From: Oceanicaulis sp.
GTDB lineage: Bacteria > Pseudomonadota > Alphaproteobacteria > Caulobacterales > Maricaulaceae
Assembly: GCA_040112665.1 (NCBI GenBank)
Contig: CP157796.1
Location: 2,381,501 to 2,445,500 of the forward strand
Length of the DNA stretch: 64,000 bases
Reading direction: 5' to 3'
Below are positions 38,581-47,720 of the stretch, one piece after another. Position numbers and translations under genes: made by a program. The notes beneath the pieces are model-generated. The model had not been told where the DNA came from. It saw only the letters and a list, made by a program, of their open reading frames with translations, and made no database searches. How positions within the stretch are numbered: position 1 is the first letter of the stretch; the number at the start of each line of letters is the position of its first letter.

Positions 38581-38748
38581 CTACTTGATCTTGCCTTCCT
38601 TGAATTCGACGTGCTTGCGCGCGACCGGGTCGTACTTTTTCAGGACGAGCTTCTCGGTCATCGTGCGGGCGTTCTTTTTGGTGACGTAGAAATAGCCCGT
38701 GCCCGCAGTCGAGTTCAGGCGGATCTTGATGGTTGTCGGCTTCGCCAT
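38581..38748 (-). CDS. rpmG: 50S ribosomal protein L33
   Basis: L33 is a small large-subunit protein near the E-site. It has 55 residues, starting [20 protein letters not shown] and containing [21 protein letters not shown]. There are no cysteines, so it is the zinc-free form. The ATG at 38748 fits homologues; an upstream ATG would add six residues. It ends the minus-strand run; pleD-rpmG-rnr-topA neighbourhoods are usual in Caulobacter relatives. Confidence 0.97.
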   Translation of the reverse strand: MAKPTTIKIRLNSTAGTGYFYVTKKNARTMTEKLVLKKYDPVARKHVEFKEGKIK

Positions 38749-38835
38749 GGTCTCGTACCCGGTCAAAACTGAAAAGCGCGCCGGAACGGACCCCGGCGCT
38801 GCGAGCCGCGGAACATACCCGTAGCGCGTCCGGTG

Positions 38836-40011
38836 TCAATGCTTTGCGATGTCCTTTTCGCGCCACGCCGCCAGCAGATACAGCAGCGCGAAAGCGGCGA
38901 AGGCGAGCAGCAGTCCGTAGGGGTCGAACCCGTCCATCGCCGCGCCGGAAAGGGGCGGCCCGATGAGCGATCCCACGCCGTAGGCGAAGATGAAGGCTGC
39001 GTTCGCCGGGGCGAGGGCGGAAAGTTTCACCCGCTCGCCGATGAGCGCGAGGCCGACGGTGTAGAACGCGCTCGCCACGCCGACATAAAGAAACACCAGC
39101 GGATAGACCGCCCAGAGCCGCGCGCCGGCGAGCGCGATGAGCAGGGCGATCACCACGGCGCCGCCGGCGATCAGCCGCAGCGCGGTCAATCTGCCCGCGG
39201 CGTCGGCGAATCGGCCCATCGGGATCTGCATCGCGATCGCGCCCAGCGCGCCGACGGCCACGAGCACGCCGACGGCGGTTTCGGTGAAGCCCAGACGCTC
39301 GGCGTAGACCGGCATCAGGGAAAACACGCCGGTTTCCAGCGCGCCGAAGACGAGCCCGGCGAGGATCGCGGCGGGGGCGAGGCGTGCGGCGCGCCACATC
39401 GCCCGCGGGCTCGCTTCGCCCTTTTCGGGCGGCGCGATGCCGGGACCGCGCAGGAGCATGATCGGGATCGCGCCGAGCAGAAAGATCGCCCCGCCCGCGA
39501 ACCAGGGGGTGACGCCTTCAGAGCCGAGCGCGGCCAGAAGCAGCCCGCCCGACCCGAACCCGCCCGAGAGCACGGTGGCGTAGACGGCCAGCAGGCTCGC
39601 GCGCTTTTCCGGCTTGGCGAGCTGATTGATCCAAGTCTCGCTGGCCACGAAAATCACGGTCACCGGCAGCCCGATCAGAAAGCGCAGCACGAACCAAACC
39701 GTGACGTCCGGCACGAGCGGGAACAGGGCGATGCCCAGCCCCGTCAGAACCGCCGATCCGACAATCACCATGCGCGGCGGAAAGCGCGACAGGAGCGGGG
39801 GAATGAGCGGGGTCGCGGCGATGGTCGAGATCGCGGCGGCGGCCGCGTTCGCGCCGACCACCGCGCCTGATCCGGTCATCGCTTCGAGATTGAGCGAGAC
39901 CAGCGGCATCAGAAGCCCGAACCCGCACCCGGCCAGCGCGGCGCACAGGATCGCCGAGGCGAGCGAGCGCGTGCGGGCGTGGGCGTCCGAGGCGAGAAAG
40001 GCGGCGATCAT
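38836..40011 (-). CDS. MFS transporter
   Basis: This 391-residue protein has about 12 hydrophobic helices in two halves. It carries MFS features such as RFPPRMVIVGSAVLTGLG after the second helix and LGAIAMQIPMGRFADAAGRLTALRLIAGG between helices of the second half. It resembles the YfkF/YcaD-like group of small drug or metabolite exporters; the substrate is not readable. It follows the second Nudix gene by ten bases and ends 87 bases before rpmG. Confidence 0.85.
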   Translation of the reverse strand: MIAAFLASDAHARTRSLASAILCAALAGCGFGLLMPLVSLNLEAMTGSGAVVGANAAAAAISTIAATPLIPPLLSRFPPRMVIVGSAVLTGLGIALFPLVPDVTVWFVLRFLIGLPVTVIFVASETWINQLAKPEKRASLLAVYATVLSGGFGSGGLLLAALGSEGVTPWFAGGAIFLLGAIPIMLLRGPGIAPPEKGEASPRAMWRAARLAPAAILAGLVFGALETGVFSLMPVYAERLGFTETAVGVLVAVGALGAIAMQIPMGRFADAAGRLTALRLIAGGAVVIALLIALAGARLWAVYPLVFLYVGVASAFYTVGLALIGERVKLSALAPANAAFIFAYGVGSLIGPPLSGAAMDGFDPYGLLLAFAAFALLYLLAAWREKDIAKH

Positions 40012-40021
40012 GGCCCGCGGG

Positions 40022-40633
40022 CTATAGCCGCGATTGAACGCGCTGTCCCGCCCGGAACGTAACCCGCAGCGGGCGCGGCCGGCCGCCGAGCGCTTTTAGG
40101 GCGAGATCGAGAAACGGCGCGGCCGCCTCGTCGCCGAGCGCGACTGCGGCGGCCTCCGGCGCCATCCAGACGATCCGCTCGGCCCGGCCGCGGCGCTTGA
40201 TGGAGTTCGAAACCCGCGCCAGCGGCGCTGCGAAGAAGCGAAGATGCCGGCGCGCTTCGGCGTCGGCGGGGTCGAGCGCGCGGCCCAGATAGGTCAGCGC
40301 CTCGCGGTCCGGCGCCAGGCGATGGCGCGCCATCCGGCTCCAGCCGCCGCGCGCGGGCAGGGTCTCGTCTGCGCCCGCGGGCCGCGCGACGAGCTGGCCG
40401 AGTTCCTCGTAGAGCGCGCGCAGGGCCGCGTCCTGAAGCGCGCTCGCCCGGCCTTCCGCGCAGCCCAGACGCGCGCGAGAGATGCGCGGCGCAGGCCCGG
40501 TGGCGACGCCGTCGCCGCGCTCAGGCCGCGATTGCGGCAGCACGAGGCCGCTTTCGCGCCTCGCCAGCGCCACCCGGCGGGCGTGCGGATCGGCCAGAAT
40601 CAGGGCCGCGACGGGCAGGGGACGGTTGCTCAC
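40022..40633 (-). CDS. Nudix-like protein with degenerate Nudix box
   Basis: The 203-residue frame begins with a GTG overlapping the stop of the preceding Nudix gene (VSNRPLPVAALILADPHARR). It shows the Nudix start VALARRESGLVLPQ. The box region reads AALRALYEELGQL where the consensus is REUxEExGU; the catalytic-box Glu after Arg is replaced by Ala. Loss of hydrolase activity is possible. The C-terminal half (RFFAAPLARVSNSI...) resembles the long Nudix group that includes the partner gene. It looks like a duplicated and drifted partner of the upstream gene. Confidence 0.68.
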   Translation of the reverse strand: MSNRPLPVAALILADPHARRVALARRESGLVLPQSRPERGDGVATGPAPRISRARLGCAEGRASALQDAALRALYEELGQLVARPAGADETLPARGGWSRMARHRLAPDREALTYLGRALDPADAEARRHLRFFAAPLARVSNSIKRRGRAERIVWMAPEAAAVALGDEAAAPFLDLALKALGGRPRPLRVTFRAGQRVQSRL

Positions 40634-41316
40634 AGCGTGTCCACTTTCGGGCCCGAGCGGGTGACCCGGGCGCAGCGCACGCAGTCGAGCTCGCCCTTGA
40701 GCTTGGCGTCGAGTTCGCCGAGCACGAAGCGAGTGATGATCGGGATGTCGAGCTCCCGCGCCTCGGCGGTCGACACCCATTGGAGGTCTTCAAGCTCGCC
40801 GTTGCCGACCAGCGCCGCATCGCCGTGAACCGCGTCTGCGGGCGCGGTGAAGAAGAAGGCGTCGAAGCGGCGCGGCCGTCCCGGCGGGGTGATCGCGCGG
40901 GCGACGAGATCGAGCGCGCTCGCATCGGGGCGCACGCCGGCCTCGGCGAACGGCGCCCAGGCGGGGCGGGGCTTCTCGATCGGCCCCGGCGTTGCGAGCA
41001 GCAGGCCGGTCTCCTCGGCCGTCTCCCTCAGCGCGGCGGCGGCGGCGGCGCGGGCGCGCCGCTCGCTCAGCACGCGGCACAGCGTTTCACGCACCTCGCG
41101 CCGGGGCTCGCTTGCGAGCGGGGCGTAGCCGTCGCCGCGATCGACCCGGCCGCCGGGAAAGACGTATTTCTGCGGCATGAAGACGTGACCGCCCGACCGC
41201 CGGCCGAGCAGGATCTCCACGCGCCCGCCGGTGCGCTCCCGCGTCAGGATCAGCGAGGCGGCGAGGCGGGGGCGGAGGGCCTTGGTCCTGGTCTTTTCAG
41301 CGCTTGCGGCGTCCAT
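40630..41316 (-). CDS. Nudix hydrolase
   Basis: This 228-residue protein begins with PRLAASLILTRERTGGRVEILLGRRSGGHVFMPQ (first 15 residues uncertain) and then VFPGGRVDRGD. The Nudix box core is AAALRETAEETGLLLA, with Arg-Glu and the two Glu residues present; the spacing from GG is long, as in NUDT19/NudL-like enzymes that act on CoA or similar diphosphates. Substrate is unknown. It overlaps the rnr end by 20 bases, suggesting cotranscription with topA-rnr. Confidence 0.84.
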   Translation of the reverse strand: MDAASAEKTRTKALRPRLAASLILTRERTGGRVEILLGRRSGGHVFMPQKYVFPGGRVDRGDGYAPLASEPRREVRETLCRVLSERRARAAAAAALRETAEETGLLLATPGPIEKPRPAWAPFAEAGVRPDASALDLVARAITPPGRPRRFDAFFFTAPADAVHGDAALVGNGELEDLQWVSTAEARELDIPIITRFVLGELDAKLKGELDCVRCARVTRSGPKVDTL

Positions 41317-43552
41317 GCGGCTTTCCGCCAGAGGGCTTTGCAGGGCCGCGGCCGCGCCGTCCGCCGCCGTCGCGCCGTCCGGCCCGTCGCGCGGGCGGTC
41401 TTCCAGATTCGGGAGGCGTCAGAATGTCGAATAACAGCCCGCCCGTCACCGGCGTGGCCTCGACCAATCGCACAGTGACCGCCATGCCCAGCCGGTAGCG
41501 CGCCCCGGTCTGCTGACCCACGAGGGCGTGGGACGCCTCGTCGTGCATGAAGTATTCAGAGCCCAGACGGCTGACCGGGCAGAGCCCGTCCGCGCCTGTC
41601 TCGTGAAGTTTGACGAAGCAGCCGAAGCGGGTGACGCCGGCGATCCGGCCTTCGAACTCGCTTCCGACGCGGTCCGACAGCCAGGCGGCGATGAACCGGT
41701 CGACCGCGTCGCGCTCGGCGGCCATGGCGCGGCGCTCGTTGGTGGTGGTTTCCTCCGCGATCGCCTCGAGCTCTGAGCGTTCGGCGTCGGTCTGGCCGTC
41801 GGAGCCCAGGTTATACGCCCGGATGAGGCCGCGATGGGTGGTCAGGTCCGCATAGCGCCGGATGGGCGAGGTGAAGTGGGAGTATTTCGCCAGATTCAGG
41901 CCGAAATGGCCGATATTGTCGGTCGAGTAGACCGCCTGCATCTGGCTTCTGAGCACAACCTCGTTGACCGTCTCGTAGTGCTCGCCGCCCTCGGCGCGCT
42001 TGAGCACCTGGTTGAACCGGCCCGGCGTGGGGCGCTCACCCTTGGACCATTTCAGGCCCACCGTGGGCAGGAAGTCGGCGAGATTGTCGATCTTCTCAGA
42101 GCCCGGCTCGTCATGGATGCGGTAGATGAGGGGCGTGCGTTTGGCCTCCAGCGCCTCGGCGGCGGCGACGTTCGCCTGGATCATCATCTCTTCGATGAGC
42201 TTGTGCGCGTCGAAGCGCTCACGGACCTTCACGCCTTTGACGCGCCCGTCCTCGCCGATCTCGATCTTCTTCTCCGGCGCGTCGATCTCGAGCGGCTCGC
42301 GCCGGTCGCGCGCCTTCTTCAGCGCCGCATACGCGCCCCAGAGCGGTTCGAGCACGTCTTTCTTCAGCTTTTCAGCCTTGCCCGCGCCCTCGCCGTCGAT
42401 CGCGGCCTGCGCATCCTCGTAGCTCAGCCCGGCCGCAGAGCGCATCCAGCCGCGAATGAAGGTGTGTCCGCGCTTGTTTCCGTCGCGGTCGAAGACCATG
42501 CGCACGGCGAGACAGGGCCGCTCCTCGCCTTCCTTCAGCGAGCACAGGTCGTTGCTCAGCCGCTCTGGCAGCATCGGCACGACCCGGTCGGGCAGATAGA
42601 CCGAGACGCCGCGATTGCGTGCGCCCTTGTCCAGCGGCGAGCCGGGCGTGACGTAGGCCGCGACGTCGGCGATCGCGACGAGCACCACCCAGCCGCCTTT
42701 GTTGGCGGGATCGTCGTCGGGCGCGGCCCAGACCGCGTCGTCATGATCGCGCGCGTCGGCGGGGTCGATGGTGATCAGCGGGATGTCGCGCAGATCCTCG
42801 CGCTTGCCCTGTTTGGCGGGCTTCACCGCGCGGGCCTGTTCGGCCTCGGCGTCGGAAAAACCCTCGGGCACGCCGTGTTCGGCCATGGCGATGATCGAGC
42901 CCGCGCGCGGGCTGTTCGCATCGCCGATCACCTCCTCGATGATCGCGGTCTTCAGGCCGTGGCGGCGTTCGGACGTGACCCGCGCCAGGACCAGCTCGCC
43001 GTCTTTGGCCTTGTCCGCTTCGCCGCGCGCAGGGATCAGCTCGTGCCGCGCGCGCTTGTCGACGGGGACCAGCCGGGCGGGGCCCTTGGCCTTGTTCAGC
43101 ACGCACAGGATCTTCGTGGTCGACTTGCCGAGCTTCTTGATCGTGTGGGCTTCGTAGGCACCGTCCTGATCGGACGTGAGGCGGGCGAGGATACGGTCGC
43201 CGACGCCGGGCGGGGAGCCCTTGCGGTCGCCGGCCAGGCGGATGGTCGGCCCGCGCAGCTCTTCCTTCACCGGGCGGCAGAGAAACTCCCCGTCCACGTC
43301 GCGGTCGAAGACTTCGAGCACGGTCACCGGCGGCAGGCCCGACGCGAGCGCCCAGGCCTTCTTGTGGTTCTTTTCGATCGCGCCGGCGGATTCGAGATCC
43401 TTCAGCGCCTGTTTCAGCGCGGTGCGCTGTTCGCCCTTGAGGTCGAGCGCGCGGGCGATCTCGCGCTTGGTGAAGCGGCCTTCGCCCAGCTTGATCGCTT
43501 CGAGCAGCGTCTCGCGTGTGAATCCGTGCTCTTCGTAAGGGTCCCTGCTCAA
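41297..43552 (-). CDS. rnr: Ribonuclease R
   Basis: This 3'-5' exoribonuclease degrades structured RNA. The protein has 751 residues. An N-terminal winged-helix segment starts GFTRETLLEAIKLGEGRFTKREIARAL in part. Cold-shock domains follow, then the RNB catalytic domain with ITIDPADARDHDDAVW (about 258). An S1 domain near 630-700 contains RIAGVTRFGCFVKL, and a basic Arg/Gly/Lys tail ends the protein. The start TTG at 43552 overlaps the topA stop by four bases; a much longer frame continues into topA but is not coding. Confidence 0.95.
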   Translation of the reverse strand: MSRDPYEEHGFTRETLLEAIKLGEGRFTKREIARALDLKGEQRTALKQALKDLESAGAIEKNHKKAWALASGLPPVTVLEVFDRDVDGEFLCRPVKEELRGPTIRLAGDRKGSPPGVGDRILARLTSDQDGAYEAHTIKKLGKSTTKILCVLNKAKGPARLVPVDKRARHELIPARGEADKAKDGELVLARVTSERRHGLKTAIIEEVIGDANSPRAGSIIAMAEHGVPEGFSDAEAEQARAVKPAKQGKREDLRDIPLITIDPADARDHDDAVWAAPDDDPANKGGWVVLVAIADVAAYVTPGSPLDKGARNRGVSVYLPDRVVPMLPERLSNDLCSLKEGEERPCLAVRMVFDRDGNKRGHTFIRGWMRSAAGLSYEDAQAAIDGEGAGKAEKLKKDVLEPLWGAYAALKKARDRREPLEIDAPEKKIEIGEDGRVKGVKVRERFDAHKLIEEMMIQANVAAAEALEAKRTPLIYRIHDEPGSEKIDNLADFLPTVGLKWSKGERPTPGRFNQVLKRAEGGEHYETVNEVVLRSQMQAVYSTDNIGHFGLNLAKYSHFTSPIRRYADLTTHRGLIRAYNLGSDGQTDAERSELEAIAEETTTNERRAMAAERDAVDRFIAAWLSDRVGSEFEGRIAGVTRFGCFVKLHETGADGLCPVSRLGSEYFMHDEASHALVGQQTGARYRLGMAVTVRLVEATPVTGGLLFDILTPPESGRPPARRAGRRDGGGRRGRGPAKPSGGKPHGRRKR

Positions 43553-46161
43553 GACTTCGCCTTCTTCGCGCTCGCCCCGCTCTTCTTCGCCCCGGAGGAT
43601 TTCTTCGCGGCGGGCTTCTTGGCGGGCGCTTTCTTCTTCGCCGGCGCCTTCTTCTTGCCGCCGCCCTTGGCCGCCTTTTCGGCGATCAGGGCCACCGCCT
43701 GTTCGAGCGTCACCGCTTCGGGTTCGGTTCCCTTGGGCAGGGTGGCGTTGGTCTTGCCGTGCTTGACGTAAGGCCCGTAGCGCCCGCTCATCACATTGAT
43801 CGGCTCGCCGTCCTCGGGGTGCTTGCCGAGCTCTTTCAGCGGCTTGGCGGCGGCCCCGCCGCGGCCGCGCGGATTGGCGCGCTTTTCCGCGATCAGATCG
43901 ACCGCGCGATTGAGCCCGACCTCGAACACTTCGTCGGCGCTTTGCAGGTTGGCGTAGGTCTTGCCGTGCCGGACGAACGGGCCGTACCGGCCGATGCCCG
44001 CCTCGATCGGCTCGCCGTCCTCGGGATGCCTGCCCACCTCGCGCGGCAGGTCGATCAGCATGACCGCCTTGTCGAGATCGACATCCGCCGGGTTCCAGCC
44101 CTTGGGAATGGAGCCGCGGCGGGGTTTTTCCTCGCCCTCGACGGTCATCTCCAGATAAGGGCCGAAACGGCCGTCCTTGAGATAGATCGTCGCGCCGGTC
44201 TCGGGATGCTCGCCCAGCGCGCCGTCGCCGGCGGCCTGGGGCGGGGTGTCGGTCGCGCCCAGGGGCCGGGTGTAGCGGCAATCGGGATAGTTCGAGCAGC
44301 CCACAAAGGCGCCGTGCTTGCCCAGGCGCAGGCTGAGTTCGCCGACATTGCAGCTGGGGCAGACCTTCGGATCCGACCCGTCCTCGCGCGGCGGATAGAT
44401 CAGCGGGGCGAGCTCGACATTCATCTTCTCGATGACGTCGCCGATCCTCAGATCCGCGATCTCCTCGACGCTCGCGGAGAAGTCGCGCCAGAAATCGCGC
44501 AACAGCGCCTTCCAGTCGAGATCGCCCGCGCTGACCTTGTCGAGCTGGTCTTCGAGGCTGGCGGTGAAATCGTATTCGACATAGCGCCGGAAGAAGTTCT
44601 CCAGGAACGCGATGACCACCCGGCCCTTGTCTTCGGGGAAGAAGCGCTTGTCCTCCATGCGGACATAGCCGCGGTCGCGCAGCACCGAGAGGGTGGAGGC
44701 GTAGGTCGACGGCCGGCCGATGCCGAGTTCTTCGAGCTTTTTCACCAGCGTGGCTTCGGTGAAGCGCGGCGGGGGGCTGGTGAAGTGCTGCTCGGCGATC
44801 ACCTGTTCGGCGGTCGCCTTCGCGCCCTTGTTCACATGCGGCAGCCGGTCCTCGGCCTCCTCGGTCTCGTCGTCGCGGCCTTCCTGGTAGAGCGCGAGGA
44901 AGCCGGCGAAGGTCTGCACCTGGCCGGTGGCGCGCAGCGCGGTCTGCCGGTCTTCGCTTTCGAGATCGATGGTCGTGCGGTCGAACCGTGCGCTTTCCAT
45001 CTGGCTGGCCACGGCGCGCTTCCAGATGAGGTCGTAGAGCCGGGCCTGGTCGCTATCGAGACGCAGCTTGCCGGGCAGGCGCGAGAAGCTCGTCGGCCGG
45101 ATCGCCTCGTGCGCTTCCTGGGCGTTCTTCGCCTTGGAGGAATACTTTCGGGGGACCTCGGGGACGTAATCGCCGCCATATTCGTTTTTCACCACGGCGC
45201 GCGCCTCGGCGATCGCGCCGCCGTCCATGGAGACGCCGTCGGTTCGCATATACGTGATCAGACCCACCGTCTCCCCGCCGATCTCCACACCTTCATAGAG
45301 GCGCTGGGCGGTGCGCATGGTGCGCTGGGCGTCGAAGCCGAGCTTGCGCGAGGCTTCCTGCTGCAGGGTGGAGGTGGTGAAGGGCGGCGAGGGGTGTCGC
45401 TTGGCGGGTTTGGCCTCGACATTGGCGACGGTGAACGCCGCCGCCTTGACCGCAGCCTCGGCGGCGCGGGCGCGGGCCTCGTTCTCGAGGCTCATCTTGG
45501 TGATCTTCTCGCCTTCGAAGCGCGACAGCCGCGCCTTGAAGCTCGCGCTCGCGCCCTCGGCTTTCACCATGGCGTCCAGCGACCAGTATTCTTCCGAAAC
45601 GAAGCGCTCGATCTCGCCTTCGCGCTCGGTGATCAGCCGCAGGGCGACCGACTGCACGCGGCCGGCGGATTTCGCGCCGGGCAGCTTGCGCCACAGAACC
45701 GGAGACAGGGTGAAGCCCACCAGATAGTCGAGCGCGCGGCGGGCGAGATAGGCCTCGACCAGCTCCATGTCGAGCTCGCGGGGCTTGGCGATGGCCTCGC
45801 TGACCGACTTCTTGGTGATCGCGTTGAACGCGACGCGCTGGACCTTCTTGTCCTTGAGCGCGCGGCGCTTCTGCAGCGCTTCGAGCAGGTGCCAGCTGAT
45901 CGCCTCGCCCTCGCGATCGGGGTCGGTGGCGAGGATCAGCGTGTCGGCGTCCTTGAGCGCGTCGGCGATCGCCTTGATGCGGTCGCGCGCCTTGCCCTCG
46001 ACGGTCCATTCCATCGCGAAATCGTCGTCGGGACGCACCGAGCCGTCCTTCGCGGGCAGGTCGCGGACATGCCCGAAGCTCGCCAGAACCGTGTAGTCCG
46101 AGCCCAGATACTTGTTGATCGTCTTGGCTTTGGCCGGGGATTCGACGACGAGGACGTGCAT
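43549..46161 (-). CDS. topA: DNA topoisomerase I
   Basis: This type IA topoisomerase relaxes negative supercoils. It has 870 residues. The Toprim domain starts MHVLVVESPAKAKTINKYLG and has LATDPDREGEAISWHL. The active Tyr is in GLITYMRTDG (about residue 304). One four-Cys zinc finger (CPSC...CSNYPDC, about 600-625) is followed by TopA C-terminal repeats (GRYGPYVKHGK). A Lys/Ala-rich tail of about 40 residues ends the protein, typical of alphaproteobacteria. It lies directly before rnr with coupled stop/start. Confidence 0.97.
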   Translation of the reverse strand: MHVLVVESPAKAKTINKYLGSDYTVLASFGHVRDLPAKDGSVRPDDDFAMEWTVEGKARDRIKAIADALKDADTLILATDPDREGEAISWHLLEALQKRRALKDKKVQRVAFNAITKKSVSEAIAKPRELDMELVEAYLARRALDYLVGFTLSPVLWRKLPGAKSAGRVQSVALRLITEREGEIERFVSEEYWSLDAMVKAEGASASFKARLSRFEGEKITKMSLENEARARAAEAAVKAAAFTVANVEAKPAKRHPSPPFTTSTLQQEASRKLGFDAQRTMRTAQRLYEGVEIGGETVGLITYMRTDGVSMDGGAIAEARAVVKNEYGGDYVPEVPRKYSSKAKNAQEAHEAIRPTSFSRLPGKLRLDSDQARLYDLIWKRAVASQMESARFDRTTIDLESEDRQTALRATGQVQTFAGFLALYQEGRDDETEEAEDRLPHVNKGAKATAEQVIAEQHFTSPPPRFTEATLVKKLEELGIGRPSTYASTLSVLRDRGYVRMEDKRFFPEDKGRVVIAFLENFFRRYVEYDFTASLEDQLDKVSAGDLDWKALLRDFWRDFSASVEEIADLRIGDVIEKMNVELAPLIYPPREDGSDPKVCPSCNVGELSLRLGKHGAFVGCSNYPDCRYTRPLGATDTPPQAAGDGALGEHPETGATIYLKDGRFGPYLEMTVEGEEKPRRGSIPKGWNPADVDLDKAVMLIDLPREVGRHPEDGEPIEAGIGRYGPFVRHGKTYANLQSADEVFEVGLNRAVDLIAEKRANPRGRGGAAAKPLKELGKHPEDGEPINVMSGRYGPYVKHGKTNATLPKGTEPEAVTLEQAVALIAEKAAKGGGKKKAPAKKKAPAKKPAAKKSSGAKKSGASAKKAKS

Positions 46162-46332
46162 TGCGGCGGGGGACCTTCAAGGGGGTGCGGGCGCTGGGCC
46201 GGGGCCCGCTGCCGGAAGAGGGCGGAAGGTGGGTTGAACCTGCAACCCTGTCAACACGAGCCGGCGCACTTGCACCGAAGCGTGTACTCGTTTAGGTAAA
46301 TCGTGTAAGTTGTATTTACGAGGCGCGCGGCG
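46162..46332. promoter_or_regulatory. Divergent promoter region between topA and the small gene at 46333
   Basis: This 171-base gap must serve topA leftward and the small gene rightward. It holds a GGGTTG-N6-CAACCC hairpin (46231-46248) beside TTGACA on the minus strand (complement of 46249-46254), a possible topA -35. An AT-rich dyad GTAAAT-N12-ATTTAC (46296-46319) lies about 14 bases before the small gene and is unusually AT-rich for the window. Confidence 0.45.
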
Positions 46333-46584
46333 ATGTCCGATTCAAGAGATCCCTTTGATAGTTTCAACGAGCCCGCCAGGCCCGAAGAGGCAGCGGGCTA
46401 CCTGATCGAGATGCTCGCCTCGATGTCGCACTTCGCCCATATTTCGGATTTGCACAACTCCTCGGTGATGCTCGCGGCGGCGTCCCGTGTCGTCGAGCAG
46501 GAGTGCAGGCTCCGCACTGACGGACCGCCTAAATTAAGAGGCGAGCCGCCGACCCTTCCCTATCCCTTCGGCGTCGAGGACTAG
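46333..46584 (+). CDS. Hypothetical small soluble protein
   Basis: No family recognised. The 83-residue product is acidic, begins MSDSRDPFDSFNEPARPEEA, and has a central amphipathic helix region YLIEMLASMSHFAHISDLHNS followed by a short Arg/Pro-rich part. No signal or membrane segment is seen. Promoter sequence with an AT-rich dyad precedes it. Its stop TAG at 46582-46584 interlocks with the dprA stop on the other strand through a shared CTAG. A real gene is likely because the length, start and isolated promoter all fit. Confidence 0.62.
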   Translation: MSDSRDPFDSFNEPARPEEAAGYLIEMLASMSHFAHISDLHNSSVMLAAASRVVEQECRLRTDGPPKLRGEPPTLPYPFGVED

Positions 46585-47720
46585 TCACCTGCCTGATCGG
46601 GCCAGGCGGCGTAGACCATGCCGTTGGGCGCGAGCACGCAGCGCCCGGCCAGTTCGAGCTCGACCAGCGCGGCGAGCACAGCCCGCGCCGGCGCTCCGGA
46701 AAGACGGGCGATCTCGTCCCGGCTGACCGGGGAGGGGGACAGAAGCTCGGCGACTTTCGCGCGCACCCGGTCGGCTTCGTCTTCAAGCTCGCGCGGATCG
46801 GGCGGCTCGTCCTCGTAATCAAAGCCCGAGGGCTCCTCGAGCGACGGCCTGCGGGCTTGCGACAGCACCGCGATCACGTCATCGGCGCTTTCGATCAGCG
46901 CCGCACCCTCGCGAAGAAGCCGGTTCGCACCCTTCGCCCGCGGATCGAGCGGAGAGCCGGGCACGGCCATGACCTCGCGGCCCTGCTCGCCGGCCATGCG
47001 CGCGGTGATGAGCGATCCCGAACGCTCGGCCGCCTCGATCACCACCACGCCGTCAGACAGCCCGGCGATGAGCCTGTTGCGCCGCGGAAAGTCGCGCGCC
47101 TGGGCGACATAGTCGGGCGGAGTTTCGCTCACCAGAAGGCCTTGCCGGGCGATGGCGGCCTGAAGCTCGGCGTGTTCGGGCGGATAGACGCGCGCCAGCC
47201 CGCCCGCGATCACGCCGATCGTTCCGCTCTGGAGGCTGCCCGCATGAGCGGCGCCGTCGATGCCGCGCGCGAGCCCCGAGCACACGATCACGCCGCGCTC
47301 ACCAAGATCGCGGGCGAGCTGGCCGGCGAAGCGGATGCCGATCGCCGAGGCGTTGCGCGCGCCGACGATCGCGCAGACCGGACGCTCTGCCGGATCGAGA
47401 TCGCCGATGAGCGAGACCACGGGCGGAGGCGGATCGAGCACGGCGAGGCTTGTCGGGAACTCCGGCTCGCAGGCGCAGACCAGACGCGCACCGAGCTCGT
47501 CGAGCCGGTCGAGTTCGGCTTGCGCCTGGGCGCGGGTGACCGGCCGGGTCGGCTTGCTGCGTCCGCCGCGCGCGGCCAGCCGGGGCAGGGCGTCGAGCGC
47601 TGCTGCGGCGTCGGCGTAGCGTTCGATGAGCTTGGAAAAGCTGACCGGACCGACCCCGCTGGTCCGTGCGAGCCTGAGCCAGTCGAGCCGCTCGGCGCTG
47701 GTCAGGCTTTTGCGCTTCAC
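46581..47720 (-). CDS. dprA: DNA processing protein DprA
   Basis: DprA loads RecA onto incoming single-stranded DNA during transformation. The protein has 379 residues. It has an N-terminal SAM-like domain (SGVGPVSFSKLIERY), the Rossmann-like core with CAIVGARNASAIGIRFA and CSGLARGIDGAAHAGSL, and PPEHAEL/SETPPDYVAQARDFPRRNRLIAGLSDG in part. A C-terminal winged-helix (DML1-like) domain ends it. It overlaps plsY by four bases. Together with comEC it suggests a natural transformation pathway may exist. Confidence 0.94.
   Translation of the reverse strand: MKRKSLTSAERLDWLRLARTSGVGPVSFSKLIERYADAAAALDALPRLAARGGRSKPTRPVTRAQAQAELDRLDELGARLVCACEPEFPTSLAVLDPPPPVVSLIGDLDPAERPVCAIVGARNASAIGIRFAGQLARDLGERGVIVCSGLARGIDGAAHAGSLQSGTIGVIAGGLARVYPPEHAELQAAIARQGLLVSETPPDYVAQARDFPRRNRLIAGLSDGVVVIEAAERSGSLITARMAGEQGREVMAVPGSPLDPRAKGANRLLREGAALIESADDVIAVLSQARRPSLEEPSGFDYEDEPPDPRELEDEADRVRAKVAELLSPSPVSRDEIARLSGAPARAVLAALVELELAGRCVLAPNGMVYAAWPDQAGD

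Noticed and set aside
43553..44281. Upstream extension of the rnr frame into topA
   Set aside because: The RNase R N-terminus begins right after the TTG at 43552; the extension is Arg/Gly-rich and lies in the out-of-frame part of topA.
43759..46299. 846-codon plus-strand frame across topA
   Set aside because: Antisense shadow of topA; the composition follows third-position G/C of the real gene and it runs through the topA promoter.
46162..46332. tRNA-like T-arm (GGGTTGAACC...) in the topA upstream gap
   Set aside because: No acceptor, D or anticodon arms can be folded around it; it is better explained as a small hairpin.
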